A stretch of DNA of 64,000 nucleotides from Chloroflexi bacterium TSY (GTDB lineage Bacteria; Chloroflexota; Anaerolineae; Caldilineales; Caldilineaceae): the NCBI GenBank assembly GCA_019217005.1, contig JAHBNG010000039.1, forward strand, positions 1 through 64,000. Direction: 5' to 3'. Below the pieces are notes generated by a model that worked only from the letters and a program-made list of their open reading frames with translations, was not told the origin of the DNA and ran no database searches. A program made the translations under genes and the position numbers. Below, one piece after another: positions 20,038 to 30,139 of this stretch (the first letter of the stretch is position 1; each line of letters begins with the position of its first letter).

Positions 20038-21328
20038 TTACCAACAAATCTCCTCCGGCAACTGAATCGTCGCACAAGGAAACACTGCCACCCGCGCGTG
20101 CGCTCCATGCTTGGCTCGTAGCCACTGCTTCAACACGGACCACTCGGCAAAATGGGTAATACCTTCCCGAGGACTCTGGGTACCGTCAGGGTTGACGCGA
20201 TTCAGATCGAGGTGGTTGATGCCGGGCATGAAAAAGACGAGGTTGCGTTCACCGAAGCTGAACATCGATTTGGTTCTGGGGTCTCCATACATAGGCATAT
20301 TGGGACCGTATAAGGAGTGAAAACCAGGCCCCTCCGGGCAAGCCGCGGCGAGAATAATTGTGCCGCGCTCGTGGACAATGGGTGCTTTGGCAGTTTGCCA
20401 GACGCTCAGACCCCGTCCTGCCTGCTGTAGTTCATTGTCTTTGGGGTAAGACGACAAGATGCAGACGTCGTAATCTGTGGGCACCTTGGTGGCGAAGACC
20501 CGCTTTGCGATCTTTACCCCTGCACGATGCGCTTCAACCAAATCACCTACGACCATACCAGCGATGCCTCGTTGAGAATTAGGAATGACGTTGACAATGC
20601 AGTCAACACCAGCAAGGCGGGCAGCCTCTTCAGAGTCGAGGCGTGACTCACTGGCCACTTGCGCAATCCCAGTTGCTGGGCCATTGGGTCCGTGCCAAGC
20701 GTGTGCCGTTTCGATGCTCGCTACACCAGGCAGCGCCATCTTGGATCCGCCAGAGAAGCCTGTCTTGTTGTGGGGAACAATGCTTCCGACCAGGATCTTG
20801 ACATCAGACGCAAGGAATTCTCGATTGAAAGAGACCGGTGTGCCGCGGCTTGTTTCGCCAACCTGGCGACAGTTGCCCCAGGAGAAATGGCCCCGGATGC
20901 GAAACTGTTCGACGATTTCTTGACCCACTTTGACGACCAGATCCTGCCGCATCATGTGGCGGTGATTGGCCTGTGCGATCAGAATCAGGATGTCCTCCCG
21001 CTGGATCCCCGCAGCCTCTAACTCGGCAATGATCGGCGGCAGCAATCGTTCGCTGGGTGTTGGGCGCGAGAAGTCATCGGTTACGATACAAGCAGTCTTG
21101 CGCCCGTGTGCCAAATCACGAATACGTTGTGTCCCAATCGGGTTGGCAAGGGCTGTGGCGATCCCTTGTTCACCGATATCGTCACCATCGACGGGATGGA
21201 AATGATCTGCCTGCCAGCCAGCCGTCGGGTAAGGCGAGCTTCAGTTCCCGATCGCCAAACCATGCTGCCCAGCGGATGCAGGCGGTTTGACTAGCGACTG
21301 TATCATTGTTTAAGTTGGATGTATTCAT
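20038..21328 (-). pseudogene. LarA-like (lactate racemase / nickel-pincer family) protein, frameshifted
   Basis: The main frame (21114 to 20038) has family landmarks: TDDFSRPTP, IAQANHRHM, GSIVPHNKTGFSGGSKMALP. The true N-terminus begins at ATG 21328 (WAAWFGDRELKLALPDGW) but leaves frame at about 21230, where a CTGG unit is duplicated (a 4-base insertion). The missing piece (HFHPVDGDDIGEQGIATALA) continues in the main frame upstream of residue 1. Repaired length is ~428 residues, normal for LarA-type enzymes, which racemise 2-hydroxy acids with a nickel pincer cofactor. No larB/C/E genes are nearby, so it may act on another substrate. A MITE follows its 3' end. Confidence 0.75.
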
Positions 21329-21426
21329 GCTCTTATCTTTCATTCGGTTCTGTCAGATCATATCGTACTTATTGGATAGGTTCATTGGGATCTCATATGG
21401 TCATGTGGTTGACAGGCAAAGTCAAT

Positions 21427-21494
21427 GTAGGTCACTTTTGTAAAGTGACAAGTCTGCTTCTGTGGAACCATGACACTTTACAAAAGTGACCTAC
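21427..21494. repeat. 21-bp perfect inverted repeat (hairpin or solo MITE)
   Basis: GTAGGTCACTTTTGTAAAGT (21427 on) is followed after 26 bases by the exact complement ending at 21494, giving a 21-bp stem. It lies between the minus-strand phosphatase gene (ends 21552) and the LarA-like gene (starts 21328). It may serve as a terminator-like structure, though stem length and composition look more like a small MITE. Confidence 0.7.
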
Positions 21495-21551
21495 GATTCA
21501 TGTTTCTTTCTTGCCAACCACAGGAGATCCTGTTGAGCCATTGGATGGTTG

Positions 21552-22244
21552 TTATTTAGCAAGCAGTTCCATCAGCTCTGTTAATCCGTTTATCTCGTAG
21601 GTAATGGTCAATCCATCAGGACGTCTTTTTTTGTCAGGATTATACCAGCATGTATCGATCCCATAATTGATTCCGCCTGCAATATCCGAACTTAAACTAT
21701 CCCCAATGATCAGGGTCTCTGCTTTTTGGGGATGCCCCATTGCAGCAAACGCCACGTCAAAGATCCCTGCTTGTGGTTTGGCGACGCCGATCTCGTCCGA
21801 AACGATGAGCTCGTCTATATAGTTATGTAGAGTCGATTTCTCTAATCGGCTTCGCTGCACTTCTTTTAGACCATTGGTCATGATGAGTAGCCGGTAGCTA
21901 GTTGACAGCGCTTTAATTATTTCTTCGGATCCTTCTAACAAATAGGTCCCGTTGGCTAGATTGCCCAAATAGTGCTGGCTGAATGTTTCTGGCTGGATGT
22001 CGACCTTGACTCTTTCCAAAAATAGTTCAAATCGTTTGACTTTTAATTCGGCCTGAGCCAGTTTACCCTGTTCGAAGTCATTCCAGATTTTTCGATTTAC
22101 CTCTCGATATGTTGTCAGATAGTCCTGTTCATAGGGGTACCCTAATTGCTCAATACTTTGTTGAAGTGAGACAGCTTCGGACTGTTCAAAATCAAACAAC
22201 GTCCCGTCGGCATCAAAAAGTAGCCATGTGTAGTTGTTGTCCAT
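21552..22244 (-). CDS. yjjG: HAD-superfamily phosphatase, YjjG-like nucleotidase
   Basis: A 230-residue HAD hydrolase with motif I LLFDADGTLFDF (nucleophile Asp and acid Asp), a helical cap domain, motif II LIMTNGL, motif III lysine in SDEIGVAKPQAGIF and motif IV LIIGDSLSSDIAGG. The spacing and motifs match the YjjG subfamily, which dephosphorylates non-canonical pyrimidine nucleoside monophosphates as house-cleaning. It starts 9 bases after the stop of the truncated deaminase-like gene, suggesting past co-transcription. Intact and probably functional. Confidence 0.8.
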   Translation of the reverse strand: MDNNYTWLLFDADGTLFDFEQSEAVSLQQSIEQLGYPYEQDYLTTYREVNRKIWNDFEQGKLAQAELKVKRFELFLERVKVDIQPETFSQHYLGNLANGTYLLEGSEEIIKALSTSYRLLIMTNGLKEVQRSRLEKSTLHNYIDELIVSDEIGVAKPQAGIFDVAFAAMGHPQKAETLIIGDSLSSDIAGGINYGIDTCWYNPDKKRRPDGLTITYEINGLTELMELLAK

Positions 22245-22252
22245 TTCATCAA

Positions 22253-23105
22253 TTACTCACCGATGTAGTAACTCGTTGCCCCAATCGTGGGGATTAATTC
22301 AGGATGCGTATCGAGCAACTGTATTGTTAAGCCATAAGCATCCATCGGTGCATAACGGGGAATACTGAGGATATATCGAGCAGTAAAATGAGCATCGTTC
22401 GCCTCCTGCAAAACCTCAGCGCATATGCGATGCCAATAGAGAAAACCACCCATTCCACTGCCGCATCGATATTCCACATAGTCTAGGCCTTGCGAACGGT
22501 GTCGATTCAGCATCATTTCCAAGAGCATTCGGTCACCCGTCTCGCCCATGCCGCGGTAATGGGTCCAGACGCTGCTCCCAAACTTCCCCTTGACTTCCCA
22601 TCGCTCGAAATCACCGCCATCTTCTTCAGTGTAAGTATGGATTCTTTTGAAACGCTCAAAACCTGATGGTGCATCATTCACGGCGTCTGCAAAGATTTTA
22701 ATCGGATCGGGGCGAACCCCGAAAGTAGACTCAGTCGATCCAAATTTCAGGTTTTGAGAGAGAATTCTGGCTAAACAGTTGACATAAATACAAATTTGCC
22801 GGTCGATATCTAGTTTTTGCGTTAGATTTGGGCGATTTTCAGATATGAAATAGGTTGTTTTCTGTAACCGAAATCTGAATAAATGACTCCAAAATCCCTG
22901 CAATCTCGACTGAAAATAGCCAAAAACGCCAAATTTGGATCTACTGAGTCTCATACGCATCAGCAAAGCCCCATTGTTCCCAATCAATGTCTCGATAATG
23001 ATCCTTGCCGAGTTCAAGGAGATCCTCGGCGTAATAAGCACCTAAAATGTGCAGGTGTAATTCACAACCGTTTAGTAAATTTGAATTGTTCACTGGTTTG
23101 TCCAT
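22253..23105 (-). pseudogene. adenosine-deaminase-like amidohydrolase fragment disrupted by MITE-217
   Basis: From ATG 23105 the frame reads MDKPVNNSNLLNGCELHLHI, with ELHLH as the metal-binding HxH motif of adenosine/AMP deaminases, then ELGKDHYRDIDWEQWGFADA. A MITE (22731-22947) follows, after which FGVRPDPIKIFADAV ... LDYVEYRCG continues. Removing the MITE plus one 3-bp repeat rejoins the two parts in frame (210 residues). Even so the protein ends at SYYIGE, about half the usual length, so the C-terminal metal-binding part is missing. The family call rests mainly on the HxH region and overall pattern. Confidence 0.6.
22731..22947. mobile_element. 217-bp MITE (MITE-217), copy 1
   Basis: Ends TCAGTCGATCCAAATTT (left) and the complement of TCAGTAGATCCAAATTT (right), flanked by GAC (22728-22730) and GTC (22948-22950). 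It is near-identical to the inverted copy at 42480-42698 and more diverged from 35630-35846. On the minus strand it is open, so the disrupted host gene reads straight into it (SRLQGFWSHLFRF). Confidence 0.92.
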
Positions 23106-23120
23106 TTAGTATTTTACGAG

Positions 23121-23194
23121 TGTGTACCACAAAGTGTGTAAATGGACGCCGCTCAATCAGAGAATTGGCTGCATTTACACACTTTGGGACACAC
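23121..23194. repeat. 74-bp MITE (MITE-70), copy 1
   Basis: Arms TGTGTACCACAAAGTGTGTA and the complement of GTGTGTCCCAAAGTGTGTAA enclose a short centre (TCAATCAGAGAATTGG). A related copy in reverse orientation is at 38738-38809 after purF. Here it fills the gap between the sulfatase stop codon and the start of the deaminase-like gene. Confidence 0.8.
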
Positions 23195-23204
23195 TTCCGT
23201 ATTC

Positions 23205-24608
23205 TTAGAATCTGGTCACCTGTTTCGTCCCCACATCAGTGGCAAGGGCCAATGCATCAAAGCTCTGCTTCATGAGGCTCAACTTGATCTCACGATAAGC
23301 TGGATCGTTCCAAAGATTGTTGAATTCGCCGGGGGCGGTAGACAAATCGTAGAGTTCGCCAATTTCGTGGCCGTGATAGACCACTAGCTTGTGATTCTGA
23401 TCGCGGAACATGGTGCCATATGTGCCGTTGAAACGGTCATTGGCAATTGGATTTAGCGCACGGTAGTATTCGCACCGTACATAGTTGCGATGATGATCTG
23501 GGTGTTCTGTTTGGGTCAGGTGGGCGTGAAGTGAACGCCCTTGCATACGTTCAGGAATTGGTAGATCGGCAAGCTCAAGAAGCGTGGGCGCAATGTCGGT
23601 CAGCTCAACGAGACAACTACGCAGATCGTTTGTGCTAAAATGCCCGGGCCAAGAAAAGATGAGCGGTACTCGAACCAGTCCTTCGTAAAAGCGGCAGCCC
23701 TTTAGCAGCAGACCGTGGTCGCCCAGGGCCTCCCCATGATCACTCATAAAGATAACGACGGTATTTTCACGCTGACCCGTTTGCTCCAGAGCATCGAGCA
23801 TGCGCCCTACATTCTCATCGATCAACTCAATCATTGCGTAATAAGCGGCCTGAATCAGCCTGGCGTCAAACTCATCAGGGTAGCGCCCCAAAGTCTGGAA
23901 ATCGATATCGATTAGTTCTGCTTGGGTTTCGATGTCGCTTTCGCGGAAGAGTGGTCCAGGCATGTCCGCAACATCATAACGCTCAAGGTAAGATTGGGGC
24001 GGGTCAAATGGCGCATGGGGATCAAACATGTTGACACTCATGAGCCAAGGATGATCGCCATTGTTCTCCTCCATAAACTCAATCGCCCGATCGGCGCACC
24101 AGGTTGTCTGGTGCAGTTGTGGGGGGATCTGTTCAGGATGTTCGAGCATTTCGCCCAGATTGTGCCCTTTTTCCCGCAGCCAGTCAGCATAGGCATGTCC
24201 GCTTTTCCACCGATCATGGACACCGTGACTCCAGTGAAAGACTTGATATCCATCATGTTCTGGCCGGGGCTCGAGACGCCCTTGTGCCCCAGCCAAATGC
24301 AGTTTACCTGCCAAGCCGCAAGTATAGCCAGCGTCCGCCAACAGGGCAGTCACCAACGGTGCAGCTTCTGCCCAGCGTTCATTGCCGTTCATGCAGCCAT
24401 GAACGCTGCTTGGATACATACCTGTCAGAAAACTGGCTCGGCTTGGTGTGCAGATCGGGCTTTGACAAAAGGCATGAGTGAAGGCAACGCCCTCACCGAC
24501 AAGGCGATCAATATTTGGTGTTCGAATATGTGGGTTATTGAGCGCTCCAATCGTGTCGTAGCGCTGTTGGTCGGTACAAATCCAGAGAATGTTCGGTTTC
24601 TGTTTCAT
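23205..24608 (-). CDS. type I sulfatase (arylsulfatase family)
   Basis: A 467-residue sulfatase hydrolysing sulfate esters. The N-terminus has ILWICTDQQRYD, whose Asp residues bind calcium. The catalytic signature CTPSRASFLTG carries the Cys in C-x-P-S-R that a formylglycine-generating enzyme converts to formylglycine. VIFMSDHGEALGDHG supplies the second metal-binding DHG motif. No signal peptide is visible at the N-terminus, so it is likely cytosolic. AGGAG lies 8 bases before the ATG. Neither a maturase nor a sugar-utilisation cluster is in the window. IS-A copy 3 lies about 100 bp upstream and may have altered its promoter. Confidence 0.88.
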   Translation of the reverse strand: MKQKPNILWICTDQQRYDTIGALNNPHIRTPNIDRLVGEGVAFTHAFCQSPICTPSRASFLTGMYPSSVHGCMNGNERWAEAAPLVTALLADAGYTCGLAGKLHLAGAQGRLEPRPEHDGYQVFHWSHGVHDRWKSGHAYADWLREKGHNLGEMLEHPEQIPPQLHQTTWCADRAIEFMEENNGDHPWLMSVNMFDPHAPFDPPQSYLERYDVADMPGPLFRESDIETQAELIDIDFQTLGRYPDEFDARLIQAAYYAMIELIDENVGRMLDALEQTGQRENTVVIFMSDHGEALGDHGLLLKGCRFYEGLVRVPLIFSWPGHFSTNDLRSCLVELTDIAPTLLELADLPIPERMQGRSLHAHLTQTEHPDHHRNYVRCEYYRALNPIANDRFNGTYGTMFRDQNHKLVVYHGHEIGELYDLSTAPGEFNNLWNDPAYREIKLSLMKQSFDALALATDVGTKQVTRF

Positions 24609-24714
24609 CAGAATCTCCTAGATCATTTGTGAACGATTGAGCGCTGAAAGCTACTAGGTCAAATAGCCTGACGACAGATGCTGCGTGCGATTGACATATT
24701 GTAATTGGATGTAA

Positions 24715-26212
24715 CTTTACTTTCTGGTAAAGGCTTGAGTGACAAAGGGCAAACCGAAAGGGGCGGAAAAAAGAATCCACCCTGAAAAAACGGGATAAAA
24801 TGTAAAAATAGTGCTCGGCTAGTTTAAGCAGCGGCATTGAGGCGGCGATGAGCGAGAACGCCTTTAGGGAAATGGTGTGAAACCGAGGCCTTTTTCCGAA
24901 AGTCAGGGTCGAGTTGGTCAGGAGTTGGAAAAAGAGCACTCGAGAGAACACGGCGCAGCCTGCCGGGAGTGGATTGAGGCTCTCGATCCCAGTAGCCAGT
25001 CGGTATGGGAGGAAGAGAAGCGGCTAAATGGGAAAGAAGATTGCCAGCCAGCAGCCCCAGTTCAGGTAAGGAAACAAGCCTCATCGGCATGAACAAATTG
25101 ACGATGTAAGCCAATCATCTGCTTGGAAGCCAAGGGGGGATGTTCAACAGGCCAGCGTTCCAGGTAGACAAGATAAATGGTTTCAGGCTGCAAAGTCATA
25201 ACGGTCGCCAAAACCAAAGGTGTGTTGTAGGCCGGATCCTGAATGACGTAAATCGAGTAGGTACGGTTGGCTGTATCCACCTTGGTTGTTCTGGGGACGA
25301 GATTGTGCCATGCTTGATAGCAAATCAGGCGACCACTATAGAGAAAGCGACCAGACGAGTCCGGAGTTGTAGCCTCGAGTCGCTTTCCTTATAGCTGCGA
25401 GAGAGCGGTCGCACAATATCACCATATTCAGGTGGTCTGCCTTTTTCTTTGCGTTTGGGGAACTCATTGCGGCGCACTGTGCAGTTAATGGCTTCCCGCA
25501 GGACAAATCGGTCTATGCCGCTTTCTAGCATTTCTCTGATTGTAAACCCGGCATCGACCACCGCCACTTCGTCTGACTCCAGTGATTTCTTCGTCTCTTT
25601 CAGCAGCTTTTTCCGAAACTCACTTTCCTTTGTTCCAACCGTGCATCTCATGATTGCCTTGAGCAGTGGCACTCGCTTCCCGCCTATCTCCCCCGAGCTT
25701 ATCATCACTCCAAAGATGAGCGGGCAATGCCCGACGAGCCGTTGAGTTATAGAGTCGGTTCACTTTCCTTGCAGCTTCGGTCGCCAGAACCCTGTGATAT
25801 CTATGCTTTTCACTCGGTACCCTTCTAACTTTTTTTGCCTCCCATTCCCTTTCCACTCCACTTCTTCTTGCCACGACCCCAGCAGACTTGTGATATCCCA
25901 TGATCCATATCGAAAGCTCCACCAGCTTCGCCGGAGCTCCTCATCTTCAAACCCGCTTTCTTTCAATGCGCTATGGATTGCTCCTCGACTTTTCAGAAAC
26001 GACCCATTCAGCATTGCCCACATCAGACGCATTACATTTACGTTTGTTCCCATCGGCGTTACTTGCAATACATTCATCAGTACTGCTATAGTTATTTCTG
26101 GCGCGGTTAGCATTCCTTCCTCCTTTTTGGGTTCTCTACCTTTTGGATGAACTGCTAACCGCTTTTTGTCACATTTCTCACCTCATCTCTTTTCTTTTAC
26201 CAGAAAGTAAAG
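24715..26212 (-). mobile_element. IS-A copy 3 (1498 bp), defective
   Basis: The same 17-bp ends at 24715-24731 and 26196-26212, opposite orientation to copies 1 and 2. Its 5' end cuts into the histidine kinase gene at 26212, but the downstream part of that gene is not found on the other side, which suggests a rearrangement after insertion. Confidence 0.9.
24824..26113 (-). pseudogene. IS-A transposase, frameshifted (copy 3)
   Basis: Starts MLTAPEITIAVLMN at 26113 and stays in frame through YRVKSIDITGFWRPKLQGK, where a GGG run is one base shorter than in copies 1 and 2 (about 25770). It then reads from ~25708 to the break near 25390 shared with copy 2, resumes at ~25280 (YSIYVIQDPAYNT), and loses two bases at 25074 (ACFLT instead of ACFRLPELG). 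The final part ends NAAA at 24824. Each IS-A copy carries its own set of breaks. Confidence 0.8.
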
Positions 26213-27254
26213 TTTTGTAGAATCTGCTTTAATCGGGTGAGATCGCATAAAACCGCCGGAATAGACGAACGGCAGTTGATTTGAATTATCTGCTGATGTT
26301 TTGAAAGAAGTGGCTGAAATTCAGCAATGGCTCTCTGAATCTGGTCAGTTAGTTCGATCGGACGGAGTGATAGATGTAATTTCCCAGAATCTGCATAGAT
26401 AACATCATGGATGCTATTAACAATTAATACCATATGATTAATGCAATTGATGAGCATTTCGAACAAATGGTGATGTTCATCTGCAAGAGGGGTTTCATGT
26501 TCTTCCCAAAAGAGATCAAGATAACCAGACATCAATGTCAACGGCGTTCCAAGCTCGTGCCCTGCCATATCTAGTTGCTCTTTTGCTTGCTGTAGTTTTT
26601 TTTCAGTAGCAGCAAAAGTCGGGTACAAATTTTTCATGCAAACAGAGGGCTGCTCTAGGATTTCACCCCTTATGGTCATTTTTTGTACCCGACTTTTGCC
26701 GTAGCTGTTTTTTTCAACTCATTATTTTGTATCCACGTCTTCCCATCTTGTGTTACATCCTCCAAGAGCTGGATGAGTCCAACAATTTTCCCAGACTCAT
26801 CAATATAAGGAGCTGTTGTCATGTGGATATAGTTAGGCTCATGACTATCCATTGAGCGCTCAACATAGTGAAGTTGAAGGGTAGACCGTACACCATGAAG
26901 CAGTTCCTTGAGTCGTTTGTCATTCTCTTCAAGTTCAGGAATGAGCTTTAACAACGATCGTCCAATAAAAGGATGAGTGTCCTCTGAGTCGGAGGTCTTT
27001 GTCTTGTATATGTCAATGTCTTCAGAGCGTCGTGACACGCGATTATACCTAGCACGCGCCGAGCGTTTGTTTGTTGAACGATTCGGCGCAATGACTGATT
27101 GAGTATGCTGGCCGTTAACTGAGACACGAAAAGCGTCTAATAAATTCAGGAGTGCAAGATCTCCACTGACTTCAACAATCCGAAACAAGCTATCGGTTTT
27201 TAAATAAGCAATCTGACGATCTGTCAGAAGTAAATCACAGATTTGAGACTCCAT
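26213..27254 (-). pseudogene. PAS-type sensor histidine kinase, MITE-disrupted and truncated
   Basis: The N-terminal part (27254 to 26708) ends in a PAS-like region (HMTTAPYIDESGKIVGLIQL). After a 104-bp MITE (26604-26707) the kinase continues with the phosphoacceptor H-box (LDMAGHELGTPLTLMSGYLD) and dimerisation helices, then stops at LTRLKQILQN where IS-A copy 3 begins, exactly where the N-box of the ATP-binding domain should start. The catalytic ATPase domain is absent, so the protein cannot autophosphorylate. In-frame rejoining across the MITE would need six or nine A residues; seven and eight are present on the two sides. No response regulator is adjacent. Confidence 0.82.
26604..26707. 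mobile_element. 104-bp MITE (MITE-104), copy B
   Basis: The exact reverse complement of copy A at 14367-14470 (104/104 bases by eye). It is flanked by T8 (26596-26603) and T7 (26708-26714), the same homopolymer target type as IS-B and copy A. It splits the histidine kinase between its PAS region and the H-box. Confidence 0.92.
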
Positions 27255-27371
27255 TTACACCATCTCACTTAATTCCTATCAGGATTTCCTCGTCATAGTG
27301 TAAACCATGATTTACAACTCAGATCTTACTAAATGCTAACGATTTGTTGAAAAATAAGTATCAAATAATAG

Positions 27372-27417
27372 AAAAATCGGTAAAGATGAATACTACATCG
27401 ATCTTTACCGATTTTTT
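27372..27417. terminator. bidirectional intrinsic terminator
   Basis: AAAAATCGGTAAAGAT, a 13-base loop, then the exact complement ending in T6. The A-run on the other arm gives a U-tract in the opposite direction too. It lies downstream of maeB (minus strand, stop at 27657) and upstream of the kinase gene, so it most likely ends maeB transcription. Confidence 0.85.
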
Positions 27418-27656
27418 CATGACTCAGAAAATCTGAGAACATTGTTAGACATAGATTTACAAGATTCTCAGGATTTATCTATGTCTGTTCACATCCTATT
27501 TCTTAATAATCTCCAGGCTCAGTCGATCCAACATGTGTCTTGTATCTGGAGGGTCGCTATGCATGGTGCGCCATGTATGGCACAGCATTCTCTCATGCGG
27601 CCTTTTTCGACTCAATCCGGAATTCGAGAACGCCTCCTTCATAGAAATTTGGATTG

Positions 27657-29903
27657 TTAACCACTGTGATATTGTGCATCAACAACAGCTAGGATCGTCA
27701 TATTCACAATGTCTCTCACATCTGCACCGGTTGCCAGTACGTGGATCGGTCGATTCATACCGACTAAAATCGGGCCAATCGCTTCTGCGTTGCTCAACCG
27801 GCTTAAAAGCTTGTATGCTGTGTTTGCCGATGTGAGTTCCGGAAAGACCAAAACATTGGCATCTGTCACCTGGCTGAATGGGTAGTGTCGCTTCATCAAT
27901 TCTGGGACTACGGCCACATCTGCCTGCATTTCGCCGTCGACTTGTAAAGTCGGTTGTGAACTCTTGACAATTCTCGTTGCTTCTTTCACCTTGTTAGATT
28001 GTGGATGACCAACGCTGCCGAAGTTCGAAAAGCTCAACATAGCGATTCTTGCCTCAACATCGAATTGGCTCGCCAAGTCTGCTGCATTCAGCGCAATGGC
28101 TGCAAGCTGTTCGGCTGTTGGATCGATGATTACTGTGGCATCCGTAAAAAAGTAGACTTTGTCTTGTACAAGCATCAGATAGACGCCGCTAAGGGAGCGA
28201 TCTTTCTGAGCACCAACGACCTGCAGTGCGGGCCTCAGGACATCGGGATAATTATAGGTTAATCCCGAAATGAATGCATCTGCGTCACCCTTTTCGACCA
28301 TCATCGGTCCGAAATAGTTGACGCCGCGCAGAAGTTCTCGCGCATGAGTCTGCGTCACACCTGAGCGTTGTCGTCGTTCGTAGAAGGTCTGGGCATATTC
28401 TTCACGCTTGGGGGATTGATCTGGCGTGACGATTTCCGGCTTAAACTCGAGCCCAAGTGCCTGGCATTGCTCCATAATCGTTTCTGAACGTCCGAGCAAG
28501 ATGGGCTTTGCAATGCCCTGGCTGGATACAGCATGTGCGGCGCGGATAATTTGAGGATGTTCTCCCTCTGCAAAGACGACACGCTTGGGGGATTCTTTGG
28601 CCTTCAATTCCATCGTGCGCATGACCTGAACACTTTTGCCCATGCGTGCGGCCAACTGATTCAAATAATCATCCAAATCGATCTGAATGCGCGCAACGCC
28701 TGTGTCCATAGCTGCCTTTGCAACTGCTGGCGCAACCCACATTAAAACTCGTGGATCAATCGGTTTGGGGATGATGTATTCCGGGCCAAAACGTAGGGTA
28801 TCGATTCCATATCCGCGCAGGACACTGTCTGGTACATCTTCCTTCGCCAGGGCTGCAAGTGCTTGCGCAGCTGCAATCTTCATTTCCATGTTGATCGATT
28901 TGGCGCGTACATCCAATGCTCCTCGAAAGATAAAAGGGAACCCAAGCACGTTATTTACTTGGTTTGGATAATCACTGCGTCCTGTTCCAAAGATAATTCC
29001 TTCGCGAGCCGCTTTTGCCTCCTCATATGTAATCTCTGGATCGGGGTTAGCCATTGCAAAGATGATCGGATTACGCGCCATACTTTGCACCATTTCGCGT
29101 GTCATAATATTGGCGATCGACAACCCAATGAAAACATCTGCATCGACGAGTGCATCGCTCAGGCTGCGCGCGTTCGTCGCGATCATATAGCGCGCCTTAA
29201 ACTCATTCATGCCATCTTCGCGCTGATGGTGAATCACACCGCGCGAATCGCACATGATGATATTCTCTTTGCCAGCTCCCAGGGCAACATAAAAATCAGC
29301 ACAAGCAATCCCCGCGGCACCCGCACCATTGATCACAATTTTGATCTCATTCATCTTCTTGCCGACCAATTCACATGCATTGATGAGTCCGGCACCAGAA
29401 ATAATCGCCGTCCCATGTTGATCATCATGGAAGACGGGAATATCTGCGATCTTTTGCAATTCTTGTTCAATATAAAAGCACTCAGGTGCTTTTATATCCT
29501 CTAGATTGATCCCACCAAAAGTAGGGGAGATCAATTTGCCAAAGCGCACCATCTCCTCTTGATCTTCTGTGTCAACTTCAATATCGAAGACATCGATATC
29601 GGCAAAGCGCTTAAACAAAACAGCTTTGCCCTCCATCACAGGCTTAGAAGCCAAAGCGCCACGATTGCCTAAACCCAAAATGGCCGAACCATTACTGATG
29701 ACAGCCACTAAATTGCCCTTGGCTGTATAATCATAGGCCAAATTATCCTCTTCTGCGATTTCCAGAACTGGGTACGCAACGCCTGGAGAGTAGGCCAAGG
29801 AGAGATCATTTTGCGTATCCATCGGTTTGGTGGCCGAGATTTTGAGTTTGCCCGGTCGACCGCTCGCATGATAGTCAAGAGCATCTTGTTTTAAAGTTGA
29901 CAT
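27657..29903 (-). CDS. maeB: NADP-type malic enzyme with phosphotransacetylase-like domain
   Basis: A 748-residue MaeB-type enzyme. The malic enzyme part (residues 1-~425) has [12 protein letters not shown] (catalytic Tyr region), the [20 protein letters not shown] loop with catalytic Lys, [11 protein letters not shown] for metal binding, and a Rossmann motif [15 protein letters not shown]. Residues ~430-748 form the phosphate-acetyl/butyryltransferase-like domain typical of large bacterial MaeB ([19 protein letters not shown]); in MaeB it is usually regulatory. It decarboxylates malate to pyruvate with NAD(P)H formation. AAGGAG precedes the ATG. It is transcribed away from purL, and a strong terminator follows. 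Confidence 0.93.
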   Translation of the reverse strand: MSTLKQDALDYHASGRPGKLKISATKPMDTQNDLSLAYSPGVAYPVLEIAEEDNLAYDYTAKGNLVAVISNGSAILGLGNRGALASKPVMEGKAVLFKRFADIDVFDIEVDTEDQEEMVRFGKLISPTFGGINLEDIKAPECFYIEQELQKIADIPVFHDDQHGTAIISGAGLINACELVGKKMNEIKIVINGAGAAGIACADFYVALGAGKENIIMCDSRGVIHHQREDGMNEFKARYMIATNARSLSDALVDADVFIGLSIANIMTREMVQSMARNPIIFAMANPDPEITYEEAKAAREGIIFGTGRSDYPNQVNNVLGFPFIFRGALDVRAKSINMEMKIAAAQALAALAKEDVPDSVLRGYGIDTLRFGPEYIIPKPIDPRVLMWVAPAVAKAAMDTGVARIQIDLDDYLNQLAARMGKSVQVMRTMELKAKESPKRVVFAEGEHPQIIRAAHAVSSQGIAKPILLGRSETIMEQCQALGLEFKPEIVTPDQSPKREEYAQTFYERRQRSGVTQTHARELLRGVNYFGPMMVEKGDADAFISGLTYNYPDVLRPALQVVGAQKDRSLSGVYLMLVQDKVYFFTDATVIIDPTAEQLAAIALNAADLASQFDVEARIAMLSFSNFGSVGHPQSNKVKEATRIVKSSQPTLQVDGEMQADVAVVPELMKRHYPFSQVTDANVLVFPELTSANTAYKLLSRLSNAEAIGPILVGMNRPIHVLATGADVRDIVNMTILAVVDAQYHSG

Positions 29904-30139
29904 AGAATTGGCTCCTTGTCGATGAATCCGAATAGAGTTGAAAGAGCTATACTACCTGAGTTTTGTCTTCAATACAAGCAAGCGACGTGACAAATGCACT
30001 CATTCTTTGGATTGAAGCGTAAACGTTCATTACAACCCTATCGCGATTGGACATCCAACCGCGCTCGTGATAGTCTTAGACACTGGCTAATACATCGTCT
30101 GTAGCAGCACCGACCTGCAGCACAATTTTAACGGGCCAG
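29904..30139. promoter_or_regulatory. divergent promoter region maeB / purL
   Basis: 236 bp between two divergently transcribed genes must hold both promoters. I see no clear purine riboswitch core, no PurR-like palindrome and no well-spaced -35/-10 pair that I would defend. A small palindrome, AGAGTCTATCGATAGACTCT, lies at 30290-30309 inside the purL coding region, not here. Confidence 0.4.

Noticed and set aside
27517..27531. Solo MITE-217 end (TCAGTCGATCCAA) downstream of maeB
   Set aside because: Only 13 bases match, there is no GAC before it and no partner end nearby; it may be chance or a very old remnant.
29904..30139. Purine riboswitch upstream of purL
   Set aside because: I could not find the conserved three-way junction core or pairing; no regulatory RNA is claimed.
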